From NCBI GenBank assembly GCA_019915135.1, contig JAHLMK010000004.1, positions 1,364,001-1,428,000 on the forward strand: a DNA stretch of 64,000 bases. The letters run 5' to 3'. Of this stretch, positions 12,018-28,342 are shown one piece after another. The position numbers were made by a program, and so were the translations under genes. The notes beneath the pieces were generated by a model that ran no database searches, was not told the origin of the DNA, and was given only the letters and a program-made list of their open reading frames with translations. Position 1 is the first letter of the stretch; every line of letters begins with the position of its first letter. This stretch comes from Strobilurus pachycystidiatus. Taxonomy: Eukaryota; Basidiomycota; Agaricomycetes; Agaricales; Physalacriaceae.

Positions 12018-13309
12018 ATGGCTAGACTTCACGACCTTTTATTTCTTCTTTCCTCTTCTATTCTCGCAGTGCGCGCTGCGGATGGCTACACAGACCCCAC
12101 CACTAATGGCGGGTCTATGCTGACTGTGCGGTCGTAACCAGTATCGCCAACTTATCTGCTTACGGACGTTGACAGACAGTTTTGGCTGAGACTTTTCCCG
12201 CTGGACAACAGGAGCCCATAAACATGATTATCTCTGGTGCCTCTGATGCGGCTGTTCTCAAAGACCAAAACACGGATGGAGGTTTGCAGACCTACTTCTT
12301 GTACGCCCGCACGTTCCAAGTCTGACTGAAAGGCATCCTGACTGGCTTGGAGGTCTCTGTCTTACCAAGGAAACTGTCTTGGCGCAGTGGATACGACATC
12401 CATTCAACAAGCTAATCTTGGCGATGGCAATGGCCTGCGTTCGTCATCCCGCCTTCCAGCACGTCTGCATCGTGGCTAAGGCTGTGTTGTGTTTTTCATA
12501 GGCAACCAGACCTCCGTTATGCGGTACAATTACGGCAATGAAAAGCTCGGAACGTGTACTGAGTCTGTCAACGGCGGGGATCATTTCCGGTACTGGGTAC
12601 AGAACGGCAGCGACGCTGACAGGTGAGCACGGCGCATTTGTCACTTGTCTGACTTGCAGAGACTCAATGTTGCAGTGGGGCAATCTTCATGGCCGTCTCC
12701 TATGAATTACCATCCTCCCGCAAGTCCGTCATACCCGTACTACAATAGTGCGCTCATGTTAATTCATCAGAGGGCCATGACATCGTGGCGAACGGGTACA
12801 ACTATGGCAGGTGTGTATAGCCTCTCCTAATGAATGTCTCGCGAAGTTCATTGGATTATTGATGACATTGTAGGGATTATATTGTTGGAAACATCACAGG
12901 CTCCGCCATCCCCACTCTCGACCTGAACACCAGCACCTTGGACTACTCCGGTGAGACCAGTACCAGCAGCGGCTGGAAGTACAAGACAAGCATCACCTAC
13001 GTCACTGGGCTTCTCCCGAACGGCAGCATCGGGATAAACCACAACGAATCTGTAGCGATTAACGGTGTGACGAACGCAGTGGACGGGCTTGTGGCTGTTC
13101 TGACCGTGTCAATCACCGCTAAAGGGACAGACAATTCCTCGTCCACTAATTCCGGCTCGGGTTCCTCTAGGTCGGTCCATCCACATCTTATGCTGGGCCG
13201 AATCTGAACTCCCCCTCCTCCCAGCGATAATGATGCTGCTCTCGGTCTGCACACTATAACATCACTTTTATTAGGCCTGCTTCTCCTCCCCTTGTTGACA
13301 TTCCTGTAA
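12018..13309 (+). CDS. GPI-anchored secreted protein of unknown function
   Basis: The product starts with a signal peptide (MARLHDLLFLLSSSILAVRA). The spliced mature region includes NMIISGASDAAVLKDQ, YQGNCLGAVDTTSIQ, NLGDGNGNQTSVMRYNYG and GTCTESVNGGDHFRYWVQNG. It has Cys pairs, many N-glycosylation sequons (NGS, NIT, NTS, NES) and a Ser/Asn/Gly-rich stalk. The last intron (13171-13224) joins GSGSS to SDNDAALGLHTITSLLLG and a hydrophobic end LLLLPLLTFL. This is a classic GPI signal with a small-residue omega site in the Ser/Asp/Asn stretch. If the last intron is not removed, the frame ends at 13207 without the hydrophobic tail. I know similar proteins as conserved but unnamed in Agaricomycetes. 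Confidence 0.75.
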
Positions 13310-13572
13310 TGGCTGGCCGTTTGCTGGAGCTTGCATACTCTACTATGGCAACGAACATTCCTACATAGACATCATTACCTTACCTTATAAATACATCGAG
13401 AGATGTCTCTGTCGCTATTGAGTACCAATACGGACGCCTATCGCCTGATTTGCATTCTCCAAGCGAATGAACAAATTCATTGTCCGCGCGAAGAGTTGAT
13501 CGGGTCCCACGTGCGCGTCTGCGATCGGATCATCGGAATCCTCCACCAACATCTTTCCTTCGGACCACCATC

Positions 13573-13900
13573 ATGGCGCACCAGGGTGAAGATGAATCGC
13601 GTTTCTTCGACAGAGAACGCGATAAACTATCTAGAGAAATCACTGCGGTAAACAAAACGCGTCTTCGGCGCGTCATGCGGTGCTCAATCCTTCTTTTAGG
13701 GTTTCGAGGAGCTGTTGTCATCCACCAACGGACTGAACAGAAAGCTCGAAGAAGTCTTGGGAATGACGAAGGAATACGACACCATCGCCGCCCTCTGGAG
13801 CAGTTTCTCCCAGCTCATGAAACAGCCAGACACCGCCCCGACGGACGAGAGGCAAGGCCTTCCGGGGACCGGCACGCACATCGTCGGCCCCAGCAAATAG
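13573..13900 (+). CDS. DAD1: DASH/Dam1 complex subunit Dad1
   Basis: Dad1 is a small subunit of the fungal DASH ring that couples kinetochores to spindle microtubules. Two exons (13573-13647 and 13700-13900) give 91 residues: MAHQGEDESRFFDRERDKLS, then GFEELLSSTNGLNRKLEEVL and DTIAALWSSFSQLMK. The helical core with FEELLSS..LNRKLEEV and the Trp in the ALW motif match the Dad1 family, which is normally 80-110 residues long. The short intron and the fit of both exons in one frame support the start. The C-terminus (PGTGTHIVGPSK) is disordered. The neighbouring PKC gene is convergent, its stop 171 nt away. Confidence 0.9.
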
Positions 13901-14071
13901 GACGGGGGGTCATAACAATCGTGAGTGACATTGAAACTAATAATACGGATGCTGTGGACTTAAGGGTAACCAGATACAGGAGCACGGAGACACTGTAACA
14001 ACAACTAATTGACGACAACAAACACACAAGAACCACTATAGTCCAGTTCATTCTTTGCAAAAGTCCACGCC

Positions 14072-17852
<3,781 letters not shown>

Positions 17853-17985
17853 CGCCGTCCAGGATGAAAGAGAAGGGCAGGCAACAGAGGCGAGGAAACG
17901 GACTCGCAATCAGAGACGAGTTGGTTGAGAGCAGAGCCAGGCGATCAAAGCCACGAAATGGGGCTGTGCTCTGGCCGAAAAGGCA

Positions 17986-20297
17986 ATGGCATCGGCGCGG
18001 GCTCTGCTGTGGCCCGTCATGCCTCTCTTATGCTGTACATCCCGCGTCAAGGCTGTGGACGACACGACGTCACTCGCGCTCTCAGCACGACACTGCTATC
18101 TCTACGGCGACGATGCCCGCTCTGTTCTGCCCGCGAGCAAGACGCGTCTTCCTGACAATGTCGACGTCCTGGTCGCCTCGAGTCTCGTCTTCACCTTGTC
18201 TGGCTCTTTGGATGGCGAAAAGATCTCCAAATACACCATCCTGCGCTCGCAGCTAGCTGAGCATTTTGCAGACTACCTCAAGGCTGTACTGGATCTGCAG
18301 CGCTCTTCGTTCTTTGGAACTTGCTAATCAAATACCTCTAGAACGCGGCTGCACTCGGGCTGACCAACGTCTCCACCCCCCACATGGAAGATGACATTCC
18401 GTCAGGTTTGTTCATCCGCGGCATCCCAGTTCCCGTCGCCAATCTGTGATTCCCAGTGGCAGTCAATGTAGCAAGATGTATGCCGCAAACAAAACGAACC
18501 CATGTCGTTCTCACCACGATTGATCTCAACTACGACTGGAAGACGGAGACAACCTCAAGACCCTTTGCTCGACGTTTATCTCTCCCCTTTATTGCTCTGC
18601 TCGACACTGTTCTTGACAGATTCACCGCTTCTCACCTGTTAAAGTAAGTGCCTTTGAAAAACTCTTATAGAAGGAGCCTAACGCATATACTCAGACGTTA
18701 TCCTCTCGCCTTCGGTACATGGTGCAAGGTCGGTAAATCCGCATCAAATTCTGCATACGCTCACACTCTTTCAAGCAACTCGACGTGGAGCTCAGTTTCG
18801 CCCAAAAGATCCTGCGCTCCATACTGAACATGGTCAAGCGGTCCCCGAACCCCGATTTTCGTTCTTCTTGTAAACGTTACCTCAAGGTATATCCAAGCCT
18901 CTTTCAAGCCACAGCTCCTTATCGTTGCTCCAGACTATCAAACGATCTCAAGAGTCCGTTATCGCATCCTCAGAAGCTTCCATGTCGGCCTGGCTGGAAA
19001 ATGTATCAAACTCAAAACCCTTGAAAGCAACCTCCGAGCCCGAACTGAGTCTAGAGGATGCTTTTTCGATGACTTTGGAAGGCTGTTATCGGCGTATGAT
19101 GAGGCAACCCAAATTCAAGGTTTTCACCCACGTCTCTCAATTATATTGCCCTGCTGATTCTATGCTCTTTAGAGCCAACATCTGATTTCTAGCGGTAGCG
19201 CTGACGCGGGAGATGACGATGACTTGATTACACAGGAACCGACAGTACTCGGCGAGCCCAATTCTGACAGTCTTATCAATAGTCTGGATCCAGAGCTTGT
19301 GTCCCAGCGTCATCTTCAGACCCACGATATTTTCTCGCCCTTTGACTTCGAGTTGCCAACCCTGCCCGGTACTAAGGCTCTTATTGGCAGCAGTGGCGCA
19401 CAATCCTCGCCCGATGACTTCTTCGATCTAGACTTAGACAAGGCTCAGATGGATATCTTGTCTTCGCTGGACGCCGAATATGACGATATCTACGAGGAAG
19501 ATAGCGACTTGTGCGATATGATGGATCCCCTGCAGGAAGTCGAGTCGGATGTCTCCATCGCTTCGGAAAGCATGTCGAGTGACTTCGAAGGTTCCGCTAC
19601 CCATCCCTGTCCGACTGTCTGGTTGCAATCCTTCGAGGCCGCGATTCATCTGGATGTTTCGTCCGATGACGAGCCCCCGCCGTCACGACCCAACATTCTC
19701 ACCACGTTGACAACATTTGCCGTAGACCCGGTGATGGAGATGGACAGTGACTCTGGGACGGATAGCGATACTGGTCTTAGGGTGGTCAGATGCTCTCAGG
19801 ACTCACGGGCTTCGTATTCACACGATCAAGACCAGGAAGTGGGCATGGACATGGACAGTGATAGCGATGGATCGCTTGACCTTGTACCTGCTCTCGTCTA
19901 TCCAGACTCGGCATCTCATTCCCAAGGTTCTGATTACCCGCTGACACCGCCGATGCCACTTCTCCTTCACTCAGACTTTGTACCCTCGATCGACGACACG
20001 ACTAACGTTGAAAGCCCGCGAGAAGAACCACGATCCGATACAGAACATGCGAAAGCGGACATGTTCTCCGAGTTCGACATCTTTGCTTCTTATACTGGGA
20101 TCAAACCGATGGAGTGGGATTGGGATGGGGAGGAAGGTATGGTGGAATTTGAGGACAATGATTTGGAAGAAGACGACCGAGACTTTGGGGGTGTTAATGA
20201 CGGTGGGATTGACTTTCCAGAGATCGAGGTCGAAGGGAGCCGCGCGGTGGCGCCGCATGATTGTGATTCAAATGTAATGCAGTGGGACGATGCCTGA
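17986..20297 (+). CDS. Acidic protein of unknown function
   Basis: I do not recognise the family. Seven exons can be joined in one frame: DGEKISKYTILRSQLAEHFA, then NAAALGLTNVSTPHMEDDIP, VAVNVARCMPQTKRTHVVLT, RRYPLAFGTWC, QLDVELSFAQKILRSILNMV, TIKRSQESVIASSEASMSAW and SQHLISSGSADAGDDDD, running into a 1.07-kb last exon. The N-terminal 270 residues look globular and helical. The last 350 are very acidic and Ser/Asp-rich, with repeated MDSDSGTDSDTG-like blocks and a final MEWDWDGEEGMVEF. This is typical of a nuclear or chromatin-linked disordered tail, but that is inference. The start at 17986 is uncertain. It is head to head with PKC, about 130 bp between start codons, so the two share a promoter. 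Confidence 0.65.
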
Positions 20298-21914
20298 ACA
20301 GTATATTTGTCAACGGCGTCTGTTTTTCTAATGTTCGAATGGCCTGACAAGTTGTACTTAGTTATCGGCACAGCATATCTCGGAACAAATCTCCTTCTGC
20401 CTGGCCTATCATTCTCACCGCTGCAGTGTGTATGCGTCATTCGGGCATTGTGATTACTATTAGTATTAGCGAATCTGGCCAATGCACCGTTGGTCGACCG
20501 TCCCTCACGGACATGTGCTTGACGATGGAGGAGGGGACCGACGCGGGGCCCCTAGGGACAAAATGGACGGATCCTGGTTTTCATGAAAGGGCTTTTTGAG
20601 GCGTCGTATTTCCCTGCCCCTCACTCATCTGACTACATTCCACATTTAGAATTGACGAAAGCGTCTGTGCGGTCGCCGCCGCGTCTCGTCATTCCGTACT
20701 GTACGACAGCATCATTCGCTAGACGCACACCGCCGATCTTTAGAAGGCGCAAGATACTGTCCGGTACCAACTCCAAGCGTACGGACGATATCCATCCAGC
20801 ATCATTCTACAGACACATTCGCGCTAAGGATACGTATACGCTGCCTCATGGCGTATCAGGCGGTCTTCCAGACCCTTCTGACCGTCAGCGGTGATTGCCA
20901 TTTTGTACTCTTCGTCCCATTCCGTGCAGGTCTAGCAGTGACCAGATCGTAGCTTCTCGACAGCGTGTGTCTGAAACGCGGGCTTACTGCACCTCACAGT
21001 CACATTCTGCCGCACAGATGAAAGTGATTGCGTGAGCAGATTCGCAGGTACTTACGCTGGGAAGACGATCTGACAAGAGTCCAGGCTGACGGAGAGCGAT
21101 GAAGCTTCCGCGTGGATTTTCGTACCCCAGAGCTTCTTGAAATAGCCAAGAACGACTCGCTCGAGAAGGTGGAGGTACCCAAGCCGGACTAGTCAGGACC
21201 ACAAAGAAGTTTCTCGAAACCGGGGCGAAGCTATAGTGCATTCGGCGCACCGGTCATCACCAGAACCTTAGCGAGTATATGAAGGTGCTGCCCCTGATGG
21301 GAGCTTGGCGAAGGCGTCGAGGACGAGTATGAATGAATACTCAATGAGCCACCTAGGTCACTTGACGGAAGAACACCATCGCTTGCTCGGTGCCAGTGAA
21401 TCAATGTTCTTATCTTCCGCCACCAAGAGCGACGTGAAGGGTAATCCAGGTACTCATTCTGTTAAAATGGTCCGACAGTCACATCGTATGCGGACCTACA
21501 TTAGTATCGACTGGCAGAGTGATTGCTGGGATGCTGCAGCTGGACCCTCCGCGGGTATGCAAGGGGAGCGAGAGACCCAGAGAGCAGCCAAGTATAACTT
21601 GTATCGGAGAATATTGGAGCGCATACTCCACCGTAAGAGATAGCGGCGTCAGGCTCGCAGCTGACGGGTGTTTTGCTTAGGGTATCCAAGGCCTTCTGGG
21701 CCAGTCAAACGTACCATCAGATGACATGCGGCAAATGCCGCCACAGTCTGGCCTCCGAACGTGATGAAACTCCGCCCGGTGGCCGGAAAGCATTTAAAGG
21801 TCTTGAGCGCAGCTAAGAAACGCAGTTCGTGCTTGAATACCCCACGACCGTATCTCCTCACCTCCCTCCCTCTCTCTTGCGCTCCCCCACCTCTTATCCG
21901 CATACCTTATCACC
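20298..21914. other. 1.6-kb intergenic region without recognised genes
   Basis: Open frames of 60-110 codons occur on both strands (for example 20583-20894 plus and 20984-21250 minus), but none has family resemblance, and their composition looks random. No tRNA, repeat or transposon end was noticed. Confidence 0.5.
21855..21900 (+). promoter_or_regulatory. Pyrimidine-rich (CT) tract upstream of endosulfine
   Basis: A strongly C/T-biased stretch (ctccctccctctctcttg and flanks) ends about 15 nt before the endosulfine start codon. CT boxes close to the transcription start are common in highly expressed fungal genes. Not tested functionally. Confidence 0.45.
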
Positions 21915-22357
21915 ATGATGTCCGCGCAGCGCCAAAAGATTGACCTCTCTGTCCGTCCACGTCCTCAGTCTATGTGATGTGTACTCATGTTGTATCCACA
22001 GAAGCTCACCGACCAGGAGCAAATTCTTATGAAGCGATATGGCAAGCTACCCACGCACAAGAACATCCTCATGAAGATGCAGAGGGTACGCGTATCGTCC
22101 CTTCACACGTCTATGTCTCGACTAACGGGCCTCTGTAGGATAGAAAATATTTTGACTCTGGCGACTACGCTTTATCAAAAGCCGGAGTTGCTCCTCAAAG
22201 TGCGGTAGGCACAGCAATCCCCAATCCCAAAAAGTGAGCAGTTATTTCACGGGCGTCGCGGAACATATACTAACGGCCATACCTTTCCAGCATCCCGCAC
22301 CCTACCACCGGCCATCAGTACCTGTCAGTGTCGCGCACTGCACGTATATCCTCGTGA
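21915..22357 (+). CDS. Endosulfine/ARPP-19 family protein (Igo1-like), PP2A-B55 inhibitor
   Basis: Family members are phosphorylated by Greatwall/Rim15 kinases and then inhibit PP2A-B55. They link nutrient signals to mitotic entry and quiescence, and in yeast Igo1/2 also protect mRNAs. Four exons give about 88 residues: MMSAQRQKIDLS, KLTDQEQILMKRYGKLPTHK, DRKYFDSGDYALSKAG, then VAPQSAVGTAIPNPKNIPHP and a short tail ending ARISS. The central FDSGDY with the target Ser is intact. Introns fall after DLS, after KMQR and inside the PNPKN sequence. Two Met codons in tandem (21915, 21918) open the frame; either could be used. The protein is about as short as other family members. Confidence 0.93.
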
Positions 22358-23262
22358 ATAACGAGAGAGTTGATGCGTCTCATCCCTCTACTCATTCGCG
22401 CTGCCCCTGCCTGCCAATGATAAAGCACCTGGTACTGAGTAACGGCACGTCCTGTCATTGGATGAAACGCTTATGCATTTGCCCCTGCTGTGTTGGTTTA
22501 TGCATTTCCATGTTGTACTAGTCGTTCGTCCTCTCATGTCTCATAGAGCGATGCTTTTTGTGCATCAACTCGTCTACTTCTTGGCTGTCAGTGTATATGT
22601 ATAATCACCAGCGATTGGAGGGAGTTAACAGAGTAGGATATCACATTAATCTCATGATCCAATCTGGCTTTGTTGTACAGTATGTTATCGCTGTTATTCA
22701 TCTGTGGACGCGAATTGAATATGTACTTATGATGATGATTGTCACAACTACAATGCAAGGAAGGTATAGGTTGTTGGTCTCTATTAGGCTCCCACTGTCG
22801 TTGCAATTGAGTGTCTCGCATCTCGATTGATGTTATGCATTTGTATGGGTTTTCGACCCGAGCTTTGAATATGTTAAACTTACATCTATATATACCTCAG
22901 GAAACGGTCCGAAACACGCCTCAATATGCGGGCATGAATGTCGTATAAGTAACAGCATCTGTCCTTTACCCTTACAGCAGAGTGGTAAGCTCTTGATACT
23001 TATCAGGCGCCCTCTTTTGTGGTTGGCTTGGACTCGAGAGGTTGTGGCGTAATACGGAACATCGGCCCGAAGTAGAACCTGCGGCACAACCGGGCCGTTG
23101 CTCGTCATCTCCTCTCCCAAAACCATTCATCACGGACTACGGATATATGTTTTCAAGACTATGGAGAGGTCATAGGTCAAATCTCTCCACTTCGACGGGC
23201 CGGTATACAGTCTATAAAGCAGACTCAGAAGCCTTCGCGGAGATCTATCATATTTTCGAACG
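22358..23262. other. 0.9-kb intergenic region
   Basis: I see no supported gene. The first part is the 3' region of endosulfine and the last part the promoter of glucose-6-phosphate epimerase. Open frames here have no recognisable content. Confidence 0.5.
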
Positions 23263-24292
23263 ATGCCCATCGAACAAAGTAAAGACAGCCTGACGCTGAT
23301 TCACAAGAAGGTTTGTGGTCAGTCCCGTGTCGAAATGCTCCGGACTAAAGTATGCGACAGGGACCTAGTGTCGAACTTCTTTGGTATGGGGCTCATATCC
23401 TCTCATGGAAGTCTGGTACACGATCAAACGCAACGCTTACCGACCGCATCTTCACATCTTCGAAATCGCCCCTCGATGGTTCCGTGCCAGTAAGAGGTGG
23501 CATTCCCCTCGTCTTTCCGGCATTCGCGTATCCCTCCCATCCCGACCACTTGAAGATGGGCGTCCATGGCTTTGCGCGCAACGAGATCTGGCAATGGAAT
23601 GGGAATCTCGTCGATACCGACGACGAAATCACCGTTACACTGAGTAAGTGCTCTTCGTCCGGCAAGAGATGACGCTAGACAGTATCGCATAGCTCTTGAT
23701 CCCGTTCCGAGCATCGAAGCTGTATGGGACAAATCATTCCATCTCGACTACGTGATTGTCTTGAAGGAGTTCTCTCTTACCACTACCCTGCACGTCACCA
23801 ACACGTCGTCCTCCGTTCCTTTCGATTTCCAAGCGCTCTTCCACACGTACCATGCTTGCCCGTCGAAGGACGTTCGCGTCAAACCATTGAAGGGCATTAC
23901 GTGGTTCGACAAGACAGTGCTAACTGACGGAAAACCGACCCAGAAAGTTGAAAGCAGAGAAGAGGGCGTCGATGTCCTGATCTGGACCGACGCGGTTTTC
24001 GAAGCTACGCCCGCAGACCTTGAGCTTTCTTGGCCAGAAGGAGGTGTGGATGTCAAAACTAGTGGCACGAGGGATCTGGTCATTTGGAACCCACGCGAAG
24101 TAGCTGGACGAAAAATCCCAGAGATGGAAGAAGGCGGATGGTATGTTGTTTGAACATACCTTGTCAAAGTAGTTCTGATCACCTTCCTACAGGGAGAAAT
24201 TCGTCTGCGTCGAACCGGGCATTGCGAGGACGTTTGAAACTCTCCAACCCGGTAAAACTTGGGTCGGTGTACAAGAGATAACCGTACGCTAG
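23263..24292 (+). CDS. Glucose-6-phosphate 1-epimerase (hexose-6-phosphate mutarotase)
   Basis: The enzyme interconverts alpha and beta anomers of hexose 6-phosphates in the cytosol (yeast YMR099C family). The short first exon MPIEQSKDSLTLIHKK joins GPSVELLWYGAHILSWKS. Family signatures are GGIPLVFPAFAYPSH, the catalytic His in GVHGFARNEIWQW, the second His in FQALFHTYH, LVIWNP, and the catalytic Glu in VCVEPG. The protein ends TWVGVQEITVR. Three introns are seen: after HKK, after ITVTL, and after EEGGW. Length (about 290 residues) and all key residues agree with an active enzyme. Confidence 0.92.
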
Positions 24293-24674
24293 ATCTGTCA
24301 GGACTGACTACGAGAGGCTACGCGCGTTCTAGTTAGTAAATCATAAAGCCAAGGCGCCAATTGTGGCCGCACGAAAGACCTTCTAAGTCCTAAGTAATAA
24401 GTCACACAAGTAAGTAACATTGATCATGAGCTGGTGCTTCCCCGACGGTCAATAATTAATTCTTGACGTTATCTAACGATCGTTGACGGGTGCAACCACT
24501 GTGGCCTCCGCATACGCACGCCCATGGCGTCGTCGACAAGCACCGACCTTCCGCGACGTTAAATCTGTCCAGGGCTCTTTAAAAGCCACGATGAAGTGTC
24601 AAGCTCCCGCAACTAAATAAGGCTTTTTGATCATAATAGATTATACAGAGACACGAAGATCGTACGGTTACCAG
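24293..24674. other. Convergent 3' intergenic region
   Basis: The space between the convergent epimerase and arabinofuranosidase genes. AT-rich, with no open frame of interest; it should hold both 3' ends. Confidence 0.5.
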
Positions 24675-27600
24675 TCACTCTAGGGTTGTCTGTAAGGCAA
24701 TGACGGTTATACTGGTAGCAGGGAATGTGTAATTCAGTCTGTGAGCCTCCGGTATAGCAAAGCTCGTCTCCACTGGAATAAGGAGGTCGGGCTCTTCCAA
24801 CGTATTGGATGTGTTGAAAACACCGGATATTGGGCTCAGAACTGGCAGACTCAGGCTAGTTGCTGTCCCCAGCCCAGTTGTCGTAAAATCATAGGTGATG
24901 TAGGCGACTAGATCACTTGGTCCAGTGTTTGAAACCTGTTAGTTCAAATCAGCCCACTTTGCCTTGAATAGCCATAGATGGCTCGCTTCACCTTCAAGAA
25001 GACTACATCAGTCTGATTGTTGTAGCTCGCGACCCAGTATAAAGGCGTTGTGACGTTCGTGGAGGCCGGCACTGTTTCCAAAACGTGAGTGCCTCTGTTG
25101 ATGCTGAACATCTAGAACGATATCAGGGAGAGAGCAAGCACATGAAGATACAAATACTCACTTGCTGGACATAGTATGACGTCGACTTGACGAAACTCCC
25201 CGCGTCGAAGGTCAGGATATCCGGCGTCCATTGATAGTTCTTGATGTGCTGGAAGCTTGGGGGTAACTGTGTCAATCAATGCTCAGTGCTTGACGAGCAG
25301 TCCTTACGAGGGGGCATCTGATACGCAGTGAGTGAGTACGAAAGAGGAAGAGGTCAAGAAGAACACTGACATGCACTTGCGAATACAACGTCAGAGTTTC
25401 TCTCCATGCCTGTCATGAAAGCAGCCTCCGCGGCCGAGCCCTGCAAGGTGGGATAGGCCAACCGACCACTCGGAATGTCACCAAGATATGAATCGGGATT
25501 TGTAGATGTCACTGCAAGGATCAGAATCACAGCTTTGTCGAGTGGGTGCTCAAGTACCTGCGTATTCGCCGACGAAGAACTGTGTCCCGTTGCGCGGATA
25601 GTCATCAAACATAAAGGCAGCACTCTGGAACCATGTGGGGTCAGCATACTGGTGGAAGTCGACTGGGTTGAAGTAGATGTCAATGGCAAGCTGTTTCGGG
25701 AGATACAAAAGGGCTTACTCTTCAGGTAGGCGGGGTCGAGCGCTGTCGATGGAAGGGTTGTCGCAATGAATTCGAACTGGTCAGGGTACTTGGCGTTGAT
25801 AGCATTGACGAATGCGGCCCAGCGATATCCAGCATACCTAGAAAGAAGGTTTCACGTAAGTCTGACGCGATCAAGTCGATAAGGATGAAGCCGACGCACG
25901 ATTCTGGTTGAAACTAGACACAGAACGGGAAACCAGTGAACATGATGCATGGACAGAATAGTGTTATAGTCTACCTGATCCTCATTACCTCTGGGGATAA
26001 ATTGTTAGCGCCGCTCCCAAAAACCATCGCACGAACTGACATTTCGATGAACCTCAGCTCGTAAGGCTCGGTGCGACCTAAGCTAGCTCGGACTTGACCC
26101 CATTGAGTCGTAACGGGATCTCCGGTGATGAACTCAAGCTCGTTGAGTACGTCGTCGATGTATGGTTGCAAGTCTTCTTCCGGGACAACGGGCCATGTCG
26201 TGAAGTCTGAGTAATTGGAGATAGATATACCGTCCCAGATACCTACAAATGTGTCACGATGTGTGCTTGTGTATGCTGTATTTGTACGCGACTGACCTAG
26301 AATCGGTTCCTTGTGTAATGCAGATTATGAGCCAGGTGCTATCTCGGTAGAATTCTGCAACATACAGCACCTAGATCCTCTGCCCAGTTCAGGTATTCAA
26401 GAAGTCCCTGGACCGGTGTGAGAAAGTGCGTCAAGTTCTATCGATGAGACCCTACAAGTCCGTCTGTGTTAGAGTATGCTGCGCAAAGAGTGGATCAGAA
26501 GGAAGTGACGGAGGGTCAACTCAATGCATACTCACACCAATCAGCGGCACGGCCGGGGCGGTCCTCGAGCCTATCGTTCGTTAGTGACTTTCCTCGCGCA
26601 ACACAATGCATATTTCATACGGGCCAATGGTCTCATTCCATTTCCATCTGGCAGCGAAAGTGGTACCCTGTTGCGGTCGTGAGCATGCAGTATTCGAGAT
26701 CACAAGCTAGGCGGAAAACTACTTCAAGATTATTACCCCCCGGAAATCTCCAGATGGATGGCTGCGTGGCCGCCAAAGCTTCGGCCAAATCGAGGCGCAT
26801 GCCATTCTCCCGCCCAAGGAAGGTGGGAGGAAATAGGGAGAACATTCCAAAATAGAGGGTTGCACCTCCAGCTTCAGAGCCATCGACTGTGACGCTGAAT
26901 ACGTTGTTGACATCCTTGGCAGACTTTGAAACGTCAAACTCGAAAGTGAACTTCTTCCATTCCGATGAGATGCCTTCCAGCTTTTCGGAGGCAAACGTAG
27001 TGCCGGCAACCGATTTCAGAGCCACAGTGATCGCGCCAGTAAACGTCTCCGATTTAGCATATAGAGAACCTTTGTAAGTCCAGCCTTCTTGGACCTTGAT
27101 ACCTGGACATGTTCAGAAGGTTAAAGCGCTATCATTCCGTCACACATGACACGTACCCCAGTAGCCGGTATTCACAAAACCTATCGGTCCGGATACAACT
27201 TTCGGAATCTGAACCTTGAGGCTATTTGGGAGCGAAGCCGATACACCCTCTGTTTTGGCTGTCACGGAAAGCCGAGCACCGCTATAGGGTTGCCATGCGT
27301 TCAGTCTGAAATCCGTTGAGGTTGTCTGACACGACAGTGGAAGGAGAACACAAAACTGACGCGCTTTGAGTACCCGAAATAACAGCCTGGAAGGCACGAT
27401 TTTGAAGAAGTTCCCCTGGACACGGTGCATAGTCAGTCTTCACGGAGATACACATTGGACCAACTGTGTACCATACAGACCCCCATCGCCACTGAATGGG
27501 ATGAAACAATGATTTTCACAGAAACAACGCGTCAACGAACCTGTGATTGATGTCCTGTTTTCAATATTTTAGCGACGCTCAAAGAGACGAAATGAAGACA

Positions 27601-27747
27601 CACCTCCCACATGTGGCCATAGAGAGTCGATGGTATTTCATGGGTTAAGTTCGTAGTGAGCCGTAGATTCAAAGCATTCGGTGCCAGAAGTTCGCCTGAA
27701 ACCCGGAGGGCTACAATGATGACGAGAAGAAATTGGAGCGAGAGCAT
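24675..27747 (-). CDS. Secreted GH51 alpha-L-arabinofuranosidase
   Basis: The enzyme removes arabinose side chains from arabinoxylan and arabinan. A signal peptide opens the frame (MLSLQFLLVIIVALRVSG). Next come APNALNLRLTTNLTHEIPST and YGHMWE, as in fungal GH51, then a carbohydrate-binding-like region (SGEWKKFTFEFD-type strands) and the TIM barrel with AATQPSIWRFPGGNNLE. The acid/base Glu lies in FIEIGNEDQ, restored by splicing out a 50-nt intron near 26000. The nucleophile Glu lies in TQFFVGEYA near 25580. More than ten introns are present; one small exon is about 14 nt (FNQN) near 25895. The C-terminal beta-sandwich ends LNYTFPATSITVIALQTTLE. Both catalytic residues are intact. Confidence 0.92.
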
Positions 27748-28342
27748 CCTTCCCAAACTGTCCGTGACTCGAATCACCGTTCGCAAAGTTGCAGGGGACG
27801 ACACCGTGGTTTTAAGCCGGGACCACCTCGGCGTATTCAGATGAACCTTTGAGAGGGAAAACATCGGACTTCTATGCCTCTTATGTATGAGCTCCTGGGG
27901 CTTATAGAATAGGTACGAAAAGAGCATCAGTCGTATGACCAAAGCGCGTACGCAACGCTCCTCTGCATAGATGGTCAAGAAGAACACTTGAGCAGCTCAT
28001 GACCACAATACTTATGACCACTGCACCGTACACACACAAATGAGCACTGATCCTGCGTCGTCCCTAAAGACCGGACCGGAGAACGGAGGATATACGGTTG
28101 GGTCATGCGCATCTTCGCCAGTGACGATCCTGAAGGTGCAGGTGCGACCCATCGTCGAAGGAATCCCATAAGTAATAGTATGATCAAAGTATGATGGAAC
28201 GCTCGTGGTGGTTCGGAAGTGACCCAAGAATCCGGGCATATCGGACTCATTGTCGGTAATTGTGACCGAGAGGTGAAAAATTACGGAGTTCCTGTGACCA
28301 GTGAAGCAACAACTCGAGGAAGCTCGAGGATATTGGGTAAAA
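27748..28342. other. Intergenic region with one doubtful small frame
   Basis: Upstream of the arabinofuranosidase. A 75-codon minus-strand frame at 28012-28239 (GIPSTMGRTCTFRIVTGED and neighbours) has protein-like composition, but I recognise no family and see no partner exons, so I do not call it a gene. Confidence 0.4.

Noticed and set aside
20583..20894. 103-codon plus-strand frame in the 1.6-kb gap
   Set aside because: No domain, no splice partners, random-looking composition.
28012..28239. 75-codon minus-strand frame between GH51 and CWF19
   Set aside because: Protein-like composition but no family, no partner exons and an unclear start; not enough to call a gene.
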